Source: Gramella sp. Hel_I_59 (GTDB taxonomy: Bacteria; Bacteroidota; Bacteroidia; Flavobacteriales; Flavobacteriaceae). From it: DNA of 64,000 nucleotides. Both the position numbers and the translations under genes were made by a program. Position 1 is the first letter of the stretch. Every line of letters begins with the position of its first letter. The notes beneath the pieces are model-generated. The model had not been told where the DNA came from and did not search any database. It saw nothing but the letters and a program-made list of their open reading frames with translations. The stretch covers positions 2,976,001-3,040,000 of the forward strand of contig NZ_VFME01000001.1 in the NCBI RefSeq assembly GCF_006714895.1. Reading direction: 5' to 3'. Below are positions 43,884-54,500 of this stretch, in pieces.

Positions 43884-43919
43884 GGCTGGCAATGTGTTAA
43901 TTTTCAGGGGTGAAAAAGA

Positions 43920-46040
43920 CTAGTAATCAAAATACCAATTGAAAATATCTGTGCGCAATCCAAAGTTGATCCAGGTCGTGGAAATTTCAGAATTTAAAGC
44001 AGTATTCACCTGCGGATTAAAATCCCTGTAGATGAAACTTGCAAACAGTTTCAAGTTCGTAGTTGGATTCACAATGTAACCCGCTTCCAATTCAGAATAA
44101 AATGAGTTCGTAGTATTCCCCTGCCCTATTTCTACACCGGTTTCAAATGGTCGGGCCTCTTCACTCCTGTAAAGATCCTGACCGTAATAGGCGCCATCTT
44201 CAGAAAAATCAAATCCGCGCTTTCCTAGAATCAGTTTCGCGCTGCCGTAATACCGATCTTTTCTATAGCGTGCGATCCCCACAAACTCTCTGAAATTCGC
44301 ACCCCATAAATGAGACATGGATTGGTTGTTATGTGCATAGTTAAGCGTGATTGAATTATGAGAATAAGTGTAAGGGCGCACCTGGTTATATTCAGCCTGC
44401 AAGTACAGATCGTCTACTTTAAAAGCGTTGAAATACTTTAAGCCAATTTGAAAACCTAGTTTATTCTTCCAGCTTCCTTCTCCTCCAAAAACATCTGTTG
44501 AAGAAAATTCGTCAATCAACCATTGTCCATACGTATACATCTGGTTCGATATCTTGTATTTTCCTGTGAGCCCAATAATGGCATTTCCACCATCGGCTCC
44601 GGTAGCAAATTCTATCGCGCGGTAAAAGATGACAGGATTTAAATAATTTAAATCAAAACCACGATCGTTATCATTCTCCCACATAACCGACTCAAAGAAC
44701 CCCAGATTAAGACGTTTGGTAAGATTCAGACTCAAATAATGATTTGCGATATATTTTGTTCTAAAGGAGCCGCTATTGGTAACTTCCGGTCGAACATCCC
44801 TAAGTGACATCCACGTATTTGTATATTTTATCTTCCAGAACTTGGTATTCAGCTTCAAATAAGGATAAGGAGATGGATTGTCGCTTAGTAAAAGGGAGCG
44901 ATACCCATCACCAATAAAATTATTCCCATGGCCAAACTGGATATTTATAAATTCTGAAGGAGTAAAGGACAAATAACCTTCTGCAACCGGGTAGTCATAC
45001 CCATCATTCATAAAAGTTTTAGCTATTCCTCTACCTGGTACGATCGCTGGATCACCTCCGGCAGGACGAATAGATTCAGCAAAATCATTATAATACTGGG
45101 CAAATCTTCCCTGACTTTCGTAGATGACTGAATAAAAATTGAATTTTTTACCTAAACCTCCCTGGATAATAAATTCCCGGGTATTGTTATAGGTAAATTC
45201 ATGCTCTGTCTGTTCAAAATCCTTCCCTATTTGCAAGTCAAATCCGGGATCTATCGTGAACCAATAATCGTCTGTCTGGAACCTAACCAGGTGCTCATTC
45301 CAAAGTTTTCGTCCTGCATATGTACTTCGATCCTGCAGCATTTGCTGTCTTTCAGCTTTAAAATCATAGTACTTGTTGACCTCTGTAAACATTAGTGGTT
45401 TTGAAGCCGAATGAGAATTGAGACCTATCTGGTTGATCTCAGCATCAAACCGACTATAATATTCATGAGAAAGCGGGATATTGATCTGACTGCTATATCG
45501 TGGCTGAGTAAAATCATCAGACTTAATTCTCTCATATTCTTCAAGAATATTGGAGTCTTTGGCTTCTTTCTCCTGGATCACTAACTGGTTGCTCTTTTCT
45601 TCGGAAATATCTTCGACAGGATATAAGGTTGAGTTGGAACCAAGCGGTAATTGCAATGGCATCTTAAACTGCATATGAATCGCTCTGCCGTTGTAAGTAG
45701 CAGGTTTTAACTGCGGAAGACCTGCAAATACTCTTCTCACTTCTGTTTTCAGTTCTTCGTAGGCAGCATCCAGATAGATCACCTGGAAAAGACCATCTTC
45801 ATCAACTTCAAAAACTATGGTGATCTTACCGGTATAGTCTTCCGGCACTAAAGATTCCGGTAGTCTGAATTCATCTTTGAACTTCGCCAAAAAGGTATTT
45901 TTAAAACAACTTTCCTGATTTGCGTAAGTAACATTGGAGCATTCTTCAAATTCCGGATAGATTTCAGAAACTGTACTCGAATCCTGGGCTGGAACACTTA
46001 GACAGAAAAATGTAAAAACAAGAAGCAGGCAGTACTTCAT
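43920..46040 (-). CDS. RemB-like gliding-associated outer membrane protein
   Basis: A 706-residue protein with a signal peptide (CLLLVFTFFCLSVPAQ). Residues about 30-135 resemble the periplasmic end of flavobacterial TonB proteins: a Cys pair (YPEFEECSNVTYANQESCF) then a TonB_C-like stretch (GKITIVFEVDEDGLFQVIYL through GLPQLKPATYNG). The remainder (about 185-706) is rich in aromatic beta strands, as in a large barrel. Length, layout and location near sprA match RemB, a gliding protein of Flavobacterium johnsoniae, from memory and unchecked. It lies downstream of two tonB genes but behind a terminator. Confidence 0.72.
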   Translation of the reverse strand: MKYCLLLVFTFFCLSVPAQDSSTVSEIYPEFEECSNVTYANQESCFKNTFLAKFKDEFRLPESLVPEDYTGKITIVFEVDEDGLFQVIYLDAAYEELKTEVRRVFAGLPQLKPATYNGRAIHMQFKMPLQLPLGSNSTLYPVEDISEEKSNQLVIQEKEAKDSNILEEYERIKSDDFTQPRYSSQINIPLSHEYYSRFDAEINQIGLNSHSASKPLMFTEVNKYYDFKAERQQMLQDRSTYAGRKLWNEHLVRFQTDDYWFTIDPGFDLQIGKDFEQTEHEFTYNNTREFIIQGGLGKKFNFYSVIYESQGRFAQYYNDFAESIRPAGGDPAIVPGRGIAKTFMNDGYDYPVAEGYLSFTPSEFINIQFGHGNNFIGDGYRSLLLSDNPSPYPYLKLNTKFWKIKYTNTWMSLRDVRPEVTNSGSFRTKYIANHYLSLNLTKRLNLGFFESVMWENDNDRGFDLNYLNPVIFYRAIEFATGADGGNAIIGLTGKYKISNQMYTYGQWLIDEFSSTDVFGGEGSWKNKLGFQIGLKYFNAFKVDDLYLQAEYNQVRPYTYSHNSITLNYAHNNQSMSHLWGANFREFVGIARYRKDRYYGSAKLILGKRGFDFSEDGAYYGQDLYRSEEARPFETGVEIGQGNTTNSFYSELEAGYIVNPTTNLKLFASFIYRDFNPQVNTALNSEISTTWINFGLRTDIFNWYFDY

Positions 46041-46102
46041 AGGTAAGTAGCAGGTTAATTGGTGCTGTAATATACATAAAACAGAAGTATCCCAAAATAA
46101 AA

Positions 46103-46126
46103 AAATCCCGGACAGAGCCGGGATTT
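46103..46126 (-). terminator. Terminator of the tonB pair
   Basis: A perfect 9-bp stem (46103-46111 with 46118-46126, loop acagag) is followed on the minus strand by a T-run. It lies 20 bases after the stop of the 46147-46869 gene and separates it from the RemB-like gene. Confidence 0.87.
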
Positions 46127-46146
46127 ATATGATATTGAGTGGATAT

Positions 46147-46869
46147 TTAGTCCTGTACTTTAAAAGCAATTGGAAGGGAGTACATAACACCTACCGGTTT
46201 TCCTCGCTGCTTACCAGGCTTCATTTTAGGAAGACTGTTAATTACTCTAGCAGCTTCTTTCTCAAGTCTAGGGTGTGGAGCACGAGCTCTAACCTGACCA
46301 ATATTACCTTTTTCGTCAATTCTAAACTGAACGATCACACGGTTAATACCAGAAAGTCCTAACTCAGAACCAAGATCTGTATCGAACTCCTTGTTCACAT
46401 ACTTACTGATCTTTTCACTCATACAAGCTTTACGCTCGTTATTGTTTTTTAGATTTTCACATCCCGGGAAGATCGGCACATCTTCAATAACCGCGAATGG
46501 TACATCTGCTACCTCTTCTTCTTCAACAGCCTCAACAACTTCTTCTACTTCCACGATCTCATCAAGGTTGGTCTCTGTAGACTGGATCTCATCCTCTTCT
46601 ACTTCTTCCTCATCTTCTACAACCTCGATAACTTCCGGTGCTGGTGGTGGAGGTGGAGGTGGTGGAGGTGTGTTCAACATCTCCGTAATTGGCACATCCT
46701 CTTCATCAAGTTCGTCCATATTCAATTGACCGATGTCAACAGCTTCAGGATCATATGTCTTCCATTCTATTGCCCGCCAGGTTATTAGCAAAACAAGAAT
46801 AAGACCTAACTGCAAATAAAGAGTTCGGTTTCTATTTAAATCAGCTTTTGGATTTTTCTTAGGTTCCAT
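46147..46869 (-). CDS. Energy transducer TonB (second of a tandem pair)
   Basis: A 240-residue inner-membrane-anchored TonB. Order: basic cytoplasmic start KKNPKADLNRNR, one helix (YLQLGLILVLLITWRAIEW), a Pro stretch of nine residues, a long Glu/Val-rich spacer, the flavobacterial Cys-pair block VPIFPGCENLKNNNERKAC, and the TonB_C domain ending MYSLPIAFKVQD. It should couple the proton-motive force from ExbB/ExbD to outer-membrane receptors. It is a close paralog of the next gene upstream, 111 bases away, a gap holding only a partial -7-like tract (TATTTTAG). Confidence 0.94.
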   Translation of the reverse strand: MEPKKNPKADLNRNRTLYLQLGLILVLLITWRAIEWKTYDPEAVDIGQLNMDELDEEDVPITEMLNTPPPPPPPPPAPEVIEVVEDEEEVEEDEIQSTETNLDEIVEVEEVVEAVEEEEVADVPFAVIEDVPIFPGCENLKNNNERKACMSEKISKYVNKEFDTDLGSELGLSGINRVIVQFRIDEKGNIGQVRARAPHPRLEKEAARVINSLPKMKPGKQRGKPVGVMYSLPIAFKVQD

Positions 46870-46980
46870 AATGCGTTTAGTTGTTAAGGGTTGCTAAAAT
46901 AAAGATTTTTTCTAAAAAACTAAATTAATCTGATAGAATAAGTAATTAATCTACCGCTAATTTTCAGTATAAGCTCAAGA

Positions 46981-47697
46981 CTATTGAACTTTAAACCGAA
47001 TCGGGATGGCATAAGAGACCGGCACTGCCTTTCCTCTTTGCTTTCCAGGTTTCATTCTAGGCAGTTTCGAGATCACCCGTTTAGCCTCTTCTTCAAGCTT
47101 GGGATGAGGAGCTCGTGCCTGCACCTGTTCGATTTCACCCTGAGTATTTACTACGAACAAAACGGTCACCAGGTTCATTCCCGTTAGCCCTAGTTTCTCT
47201 CCGAGTCTGGTATCGAATTCTTTTCCAACGAACCTGCTAATTTTCTCACTCATACAGCTCTTCCTGTCTGCATTATTGTCCAGATCCTCACAACCTGGAA
47301 ATAATGGAACATCTTCAATAAATTTAAATGGGACCGTTTCAACAACTTCATCAGGCTCTGCGTCAATAATATCTTCAGGTTCCACAATATCATCCAGATT
47401 GATCTCAGTGGGAGCTATTTCATCTTCCTCTACATCTGCATCGTCTGGAGCAATTTTAATTTCCGGAGGCTCTACTGGCGGCGGCGGAGGTGGCGGTGTT
47501 TGATCATAAACGGTTACAGGAACTTCCTCCTGGGGTAGATCATCCAGGTTCAGCACATCTTTGCCTGCCTGAGCAGGATCATAAGTTTTCCATTGAAATG
47601 CCTGTAGCGTGAAGAATAAGGTTACAATAAGTCCAATTTGAAGAAACAGGACCCAGTTCCGACGAAGATCGGCTTTCGGATTTTTTTTCGGTTTCAT
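46981..47697 (-). CDS. Energy transducer TonB (first of a tandem pair)
   Basis: A 238-residue TonB with the same layout as its neighbour: KKNPKADLRRNW start, helix (VLFLQIGLIVTLFFTLQAF), short Pro stretch, acidic spacer, Cys-pair block VPLFPGCEDLDNNADRKSC and TonB_C domain ending SYAIPIRFKVQ. The two copies are strongly similar in the N-terminus and C-terminal domain but differ in the spacer, as expected after tandem duplication. It lies 25 bases after the VanZ gene and is probably transcribed from the gcvH promoter. Neither tonB gene has exbB or exbD nearby. Confidence 0.94.
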   Translation of the reverse strand: MKPKKNPKADLRRNWVLFLQIGLIVTLFFTLQAFQWKTYDPAQAGKDVLNLDDLPQEEVPVTVYDQTPPPPPPPVEPPEIKIAPDDADVEEDEIAPTEINLDDIVEPEDIIDAEPDEVVETVPFKFIEDVPLFPGCEDLDNNADRKSCMSEKISRFVGKEFDTRLGEKLGLTGMNLVTVLFVVNTQGEIEQVQARAPHPKLEEEAKRVISKLPRMKPGKQRGKAVPVSYAIPIRFKVQ

Positions 47698-47722
47698 AAA
47701 AAGCTAGGTTAATAAAGGTTAA

Positions 47723-48121
47723 TTACAAAGAATACCTGCTTTTCAACTTTTTTATGGTGGGCGCCATTACCAGGAAAAAGATGACTGCAAGCAATACACC
47801 AGTTGAATTTGCCAGGCCATCCCACCAATCGGGTGTCCTGTAACTGGTTAGAGTTCCCTGTAGAACCTCAATTAACATACCAAATAGAAAACATGCGATA
47901 GCCACCCAGTAGAGATTAGGGCGATAACGCGTAAAATCGGTGCTTTTCAGAATAAAAAATAGTTTCCACAAAACACATAAAAACAAATATGCTCCGGCAT
48001 GGAGCATTTTGTCTGTAGGATCGAAACCACCTACACTTACTTTGAAGTTCATCACGATCAAAGAAAAGTACGTGATGGCACCTGTATAAAGAAGCGCTAA
48101 AATTAAAACTAATTTATGCAC
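47723..48121 (-). CDS. VanZ-family membrane protein
   Basis: A 132-residue protein with four hydrophobic helices and the VanZ-like motif [20 protein letters not shown] followed by [29 protein letters not shown]. VanZ homologs are widespread; a role in teicoplanin resistance is known only for the enterococcal protein and should not be assumed here. Its start overlaps the gcvH end by 8 bases, so the two are coupled. The biological link with the glycine-cleavage H protein is unclear. Confidence 0.9.
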   Translation of the reverse strand: MHKLVLILALLYTGAITYFSLIVMNFKVSVGGFDPTDKMLHAGAYLFLCVLWKLFFILKSTDFTRYRPNLYWVAIACFLFGMLIEVLQGTLTSYRTPDWWDGLANSTGVLLAVIFFLVMAPTIKKLKSRYSL

Positions 48122-48494
48122 CTACTACTTCCTGATATTCTTCGGCAGAAAGAAGACCTTCAACTTCAGAAGCGTCTGATAGTTTTATCTTGATCATCCA
48201 TCCATCACCGTAAGGATCATTATTTACTTTTTCCGGCTCATCTTCAAGACTATCATTAAATTCAATGATCTCTCCTGAAACTGGCATGTAAAGATCTGAA
48301 ACGGTCTTTACAGCTTCTACCGTTCCAAAAACCTCTTCTTTTTCAAGAGTTTCATCCAAAGTTTCTACCTCAACATATACGATATCCCCAAGCTCACCCT
48401 GGGCAAAATCTGTAACTCCGATAGTCGCAGTGTCTCCTTCAATTTTAACCCACTCGTGGTCTTTTGTGTACTTTAATTCTTGTGGAATATTCAT
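48114..48494 (-). CDS. gcvH: Glycine cleavage system H protein
   Basis: Lipoyl-carrying shuttle of the glycine cleavage complex, 126 residues. The lipoylation site is K63 in [14 protein letters not shown]; the conserved [20 protein letters not shown] and [13 protein letters not shown] segments are present. The gene has a near-perfect promoter (48515-48545) in the gap after sprA, so expression is separable from sprA. The other glycine-cleavage genes (gcvT, gcvP) are not in this window. Confidence 0.97.
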   Translation of the reverse strand: MNIPQELKYTKDHEWVKIEGDTATIGVTDFAQGELGDIVYVEVETLDETLEKEEVFGTVEAVKTVSDLYMPVSGEIIEFNDSLEDEPEKVNNDPYGDGWMIKIKLSDASEVEGLLSAEEYQEVVGA

Positions 48495-48514
48495 GTGCTA
48501 GTTTTATCTTGTGG

Positions 48515-48545
48515 CAAAGTTAATTTTTTCGCTGAATTGTTCAAA
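48515..48545 (-). promoter_or_regulatory. gcvH: Promoter of gcvH-vanZ-tonB
   Basis: On the minus strand TTTG (48545-48542), a 19-base spacer and TAACTTTG (48522-48515) fit the Bacteroidetes consensus exactly. Predicted transcription start is about 14 bases before the gcvH start codon. Confidence 0.68.
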
Positions 48546-48555
48546 TATGGCTTCG

Positions 48556-51500
48556 TTAATTTCCGAAATTATAGATCAGGGTAAAACCAGATCGAATGGT
48601 TGTTTGTGGAAATGCCGTTGAAACTGCATATTCTGAGAATGTATGATCATAATAGAACCTCGCCGTTAAGTTTCTGGTAAACGCATAATCTGCCTTGAAA
48701 TTAATGGACCAGATGTCCTGTCCTGAGATCGTCTGATTGTTGGCAAGATCCAGATACCTTACAATCGTTCGGTTCTTACGGTAACTAACATCGGTTCTGA
48801 AATTAAGATCACTGCTAAGCACTCTTCTTCTTCCTCCAAGTGCCGTTGCGATCTTTAGATCTCTCAATCTGTATCCTAGTCCAAGGGTATATTCATTTCC
48901 GCTGTATTCTGTAAGCAGGTTATTATCAAAACTGAAAGCGAGCGAGCGATCTTTCTCCATCTTCGCCATGATCTGTATGCTGTTCTTGGTTTCAAAATCG
49001 ATAAGCGCAAGCGGAGTAAATAATTCTGTCAACACCAGATTTGAGAAAAGAACAGGATTCTTAAAATCACCTGCCTGGTTCAATGCTTCAGGATCTGCAG
49101 GATCATAATCCAGGTTTGTCTGGTACTGATTCAATGTATAATCTGCGCGATATCCATGGTTTATGGAAAATCTTCGGAACTTATCCCGGAACCACTCGAA
49201 ACGCATTAATCCTGTATACTTAAGATTCCAGTTTGGAATAGGCACATTTCTAAAAGCTCCCAATTGCACACTTCCTGCATCTTTTCCAGAATAAGCCGCA
49301 ATAAATGCTGGCAACAATACTGCCTGATTCGTTTTTCCTATACCTCTTGGATAACCTTCTTCATCCACATCTGTAGGATCCAAACCACGCTCATTGGCGA
49401 TTCTTCTGGCAACCTCAATTCTGTTCGCCCTGAAATTCTGAAATGCTTCAGAACTGGCTTCATTAGACTGCTGGAAACTTGTCGCGATCAATAATGTTGA
49501 AATATTGAAGTTCCCGTAGGTGTAAGGAGTAAGCGATTGATAATCCATACTCACAGGATCTACACGGTAATTTTCAGAATAATTCTCGGCTTCGTTCTTT
49601 CTCCCGGTAAGTTCAATGGTAAGATCTGGTATAAAACCAAAACCTGCCTGGTAATCCAGTTGCTCATTTTTCACTGCGGAGAACTGCTGATTGAAATTCT
49701 GGAATAAGGTAAGCCATCCTCGTTCTGCCGCCATTTGCCTGATATCCTCCTGAAAGCCAAAAGTAAATCCAGCGGTTGGCCTGAAAGTTCCCATAAAGCC
49801 GACACTCTCTGTATAACCCGGAAGAAATATCCCGCGGCTATTACGATAATTGACCTGGAAAGTTTTTAATCCTGTAGCGATCCCGATAAGTGTATTATTT
49901 CCTTTATTGGTTTTTGGCTTAGGTTTTTCCTCTACTTCTTCATCTTCTTCGGAAGGTGGACCAAGTGTTGGAATTCCCCTGCTCCGTTCCTGAATACTTT
50001 TCCCGGCACTGTTATTCTTCTTCTGAACCAAACCAACATAATTGTAAAGATCCTGAAGATTTAGACTGGCATTTATCTGATGTGTATTGGAATTCTGAAC
50101 GCTGTTTCCAATCGCCGGAATATCTTCTAATTGCTGAAAACGCTGAGACCCTCGCTGCCACTGGAAGTCTCCGGTATAAGAATAGGTGGCGTTCACAAAC
50201 TTTAAGACTGGTATCTTTTCAAAAGGCAGGTCATAATTGACCTGAAGTGTCTGGAAATGCTGATTTGGTTCTCCAATATTGAAAAAGTCATCCCATACTC
50301 CTATAGAATCATCAGCAAAACCTTCATCATCTATATAATTTCTTATGATCCTGTTATTGCTGGCGTTAAACGCAAAACTCAAAGACCTGGTCAAATTATA
50401 ATTGATCCCATACTGCCAGTCGAACAGGAAGTTACGTTGATACAGGGTTGGTATTCCTATATCACTATCACTTAAATCCAGAGAACGGAACTTTTGCTGG
50501 TTATACTGCCGGAAGATATTAGAACTCGCATTGATGTTTGTTGGCAGGTAATTAATATTAAAATCTCTGAAAATGGCGAAATAATCACTACTGTCCAGAA
50601 CTGCCAGGTTCTTTAAAGGCTCCAGGCTTTTCTGCGGAAAACTAAATTCATAGGTTCCACCTACTCTAACACTTTGATCGATACTTTCCTCGATCTCAAA
50701 ATCCCGATGGTCCACCTGATTATAGGAAGTTGCAAAAGCAAAATTCTCGATATCATAAGGCATCGGCGTTCGTTCCCCGGTACGCTCTTTTCTAAGCCCA
50801 ATTACGTTTATGCTCTGTCTTTTGGTATAGGATTGTGACTGCTTCTCTACGGCATCCCTCTGTGCCGGGTCCTCAATATTATCGAGCCGTGTATCCAATT
50901 CCACATCCAGAAATTCCTGATCATATTTTGGTGTGATCAATTCCTCTCCCCTGCTATAATTTACAGGTATTTTCACTCCCCATTTCTGCGGAAGCAACTG
51001 CCCCATATTAAGATTCGTAACTACATCATATTGCTGAAGATCTTCCCTGCTTCGCTGATTAGGTCCCTGTCCTAAAGCTCCGAATCCTACCGTGCTTCGT
51101 CGTCCTGTGGCTGAAATATTGGCAAAATCTGCAAGATTACTATCCATGCTTACCACTCCGGCCCAGCCACCTTCATTCTTAAGGTCTGAAAGTCGTAATT
51201 CATTAAACCATACTTCTCCGCAAAGATCGGTTACCCCGTCTTCCCTGGTTCCATTCTTTACTCCAACCATGAGAAGCCTGATGTTTCCGAAACTTGGATT
51301 ACCTTTTACTCCAATACGCAGTCTGCCCATATCATAAGGCGCTTCAGCATCTACTTCCTGAAGATCTTCAGTAAAGAAATTCAAGTCGGTTGAATTCAAA
51401 GTTGGATCTCCCAGTACTGAAGTTTTTACCTGCTGTAACAAATCCAGTTCCAGGTTCATTCTGTTTACTTCAGGCCAGATCTCTTCCGCAGTAGAAGCGC

Positions 51501-54500
51501 CAAAAAGTGTTGGTGATAAGGGTATTTCCACCTGGTAGAAGTTATCACTAAAATCTGTTCCCATTCTAACAAATGCAACCAACTGCCCATCCTTAAGCGG
51601 TTGGCGGTTAATGACAGATTCAGCATGTAGGAACATTTCAAGATTCTTATACTGTCGCATATCGATCTGGAAATTCTTATAAACCGCCCGGGCATCCTGA
51701 GGTTCCAGATCACAAACACTCAAAGAAAGTGATTGTTCGTTTTGACGCAAGCTGGTATTATTTTGATACAGCTGCTCTCTTTCAACACCCGGTGGCAATC
51801 GATAAGGAATAGGCTGCCTGTTCTCATTTTCTTCAATATTCACAGCATTTACTTCAAAGGAAGTATTTGGGTTTTCCAATTGCCCTGAATCCTCGAATAA
51901 ACTCTGGTTATATCTCCTGTAGTCTCCGCGAACAAGATCCATAGTTCCAAATCTAAGAATGGTCTCGTCCTGAAAGTCACTAAGGAACATTCTTATAAAA
52001 CGAATGGATCTGAAATCTGCGATTCCTCCAATAGCATTGGTAGGTTCAAAAATTGGCACTTTAAACTGTACCCAACGCACCGGCAGATCCTGACCATTTC
52101 GAAGTGTGGTCGTTAATTCCTTGACATCGGTGATATACTGGTTGTTATCGATATTCATCCCCCGGAAAAAAGGAATCTTATATTCGAAATAACTATTGAT
52201 GGTGTTCATCGTATTATCCCGGTTAATATCTTCAGTAGTAGGCAATGTGGTATTCCCGCGATTGGTATCGGAAACATCTGTTGGCGAGTTGCCTTCAGTT
52301 CCATTATAATCGAGGTATCGATCTAAAACACTGCCATCCCTATTCAGGAAATACTCGTAATTATCTGCGGAAGGATCGGCGAGGTTTCCAAAATCCGGGA
52401 ATTTTAAGGCTTCTTCAGCATCAAGCAATCCGTCAAAACCTGCATCCTGCAGCGTCCTTCCGTCCCCTTCAGAATCAAATGCATACACCAGTGAATTATC
52501 TGCCGGAGTATTTCCAAATGCAGAGGTGATTACATTCGCTTCTCCTTCACCTTCGGGAAGGCCATTTTCATATTGCTTTCGTCCATCCTTCAGTACATCT
52601 TCAGAAATATTACCAAGGTTAAAGTTTATGAGTCCGTCGCTTTTATTAGCATTTTCAGCATAGATATAAGGATCCATCACCCAGAACTGGATATACTCCA
52701 CATTCGTTTGTTCGAAATTGGTCGTATTGATAGGACGGGTGATTCCGGCGAAATTATTCCCAGGTACAGGCAGCGTATTCCCACCAGCTGCTGCAGGATT
52801 ATAATTATAAGGCCCACGAACTGAAGGATCATAATTCACATCCATCGTATAAACCACTTGCGGCTGACCCTGAACTACATCTGTATTTGGAAAGATCTCA
52901 TTTAGCGCAACCCGTCTGGTCGCATAACTAGAAATATCTGAATCGCTGATCCCATCTGGACGGTTATTGCTATAGAAAATAGGATCTATGGTATACCAGC
53001 TCATTTTTGCTCTTCTATAACCAACACTTAGGTCTCCGTTCGCAAGTTCACCACCAAACCCAACCGGAACACTGGACAATTCCCATGCTAAAGGATTGTT
53101 GATATCAATTGCCGTTTGTGCAGCTTCAAAATCATCTATATACGTAGTAGCCTCCCCATCAAAATCATTAGAATTGGGCGATCCCGGTAGCAAATAAGCA
53201 AATTCTCCACGTACAGATACGTTGGACATAACATCTGTATCGATATTTGGAAGTTTATTCACCAGCCTGGTTAAAAATGGAACTTCTGTACTGTAATTCA
53301 GGTTTAAACCAAGAATTGTATTGTTAATTGGCTCGTAGCTGTAATTCGCTTTTTGAGTTAATGGGCGTTCTTTAAGATTGATAAAAGTACCCCCAATTAG
53401 AAAATTTTCATTGAACTGATGTTCTACGTTGAGCCCGGTAAATCGTTTAGTTTGCTGACCGAATAATGCATTGTTTTCAGTATTTACCTGGATTGGAATA
53501 TTGGAAGCAAGTAAGCCCTCATCAAGGATCTGCACTCTTCCCAGCTCGTAATTCACCACGTAGTCCACTCCTTCCTGAAGAATTCTCCCTCCCGCGGTTA
53601 CAGTAACCGATCCCGGCGGCAAATTGAATCCAATTGGAATTCCTTCAACCTCAGCCGACTTATATCTACCCTTTAACTGGAATTTGTTCTTATCTGCCTC
53701 TTCCTGCTCTGCCTGTGTTTTTGTAGTACGATACATAGCGCGAAAAACATACTTTTCCTGGTTTGGATTCCAGGTTTCCGGGATATTATAATCTTCACTA
53801 CCGGCATTTGGATTCTCATCCAGTTTTCGGAAAAGGTGTTCCCCAAATGGTTCTACCGTAGTAAAGATGATATTACCATTTTGAGGATCGATGGTAATTT
53901 GCTGTACATAATCAAAAAATCCATCCCCGTCATTGATTGGGTCATTATTGGTATTCAATTCATCCAGCCTGAAAACGCGCAATAATGGAGTTTCATTCAC
54001 ATCTGCAGGCAACGTGGTTCCTTCAACAGGTTTGATATAGTTTAATGGTTGAGGATCTGTGTACAGAATATTCATTCTAAAATCTTCACGTTCCAGCTGG
54101 TACGCATTAAGACTATAGATGTTCTTCATCATCAGGTCCCAGATAGGTTCCTGAACATTGGTGATCGTACTTTTAAGCAGCTTAACCACAAGATTCTGAC
54201 TAGCCCTGGAATTGGTTCCGGTTGTTGGCTCTTCAGTTCCGGGATCGTTTGTAGCATTCACTCCATCATTCGCAAATTCACCAACCTGGAAAACCTCTCC
54301 ATTGATTGTATACTGAAATGCAACCCCAAGCACCTCATCATTGCTTAAACGTTGATTCAAACTTATATATCCAAGCTGGGTGTTAACGGTATATTCTGAA
54401 GGTTTTAGTTGTCGCGCATTTTCCAGTTTTGCATAGTCGGTTCCTTCGGAAACTGTTATTGTCCCAAATCCCTGGTCTACCGTAGCAATATCCCTGATAG

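Noticed and set aside
46391..46729. Plus-strand Ser/Thr-rich open frame opposite tonB
   Set aside because: It arises from reading the acidic, Pro-rich TonB spacer on the other strand.
47723..48121. VanZ gene as an antibiotic resistance determinant
   Set aside because: VanZ-like proteins are widespread and no other van genes are present; resistance cannot be inferred.
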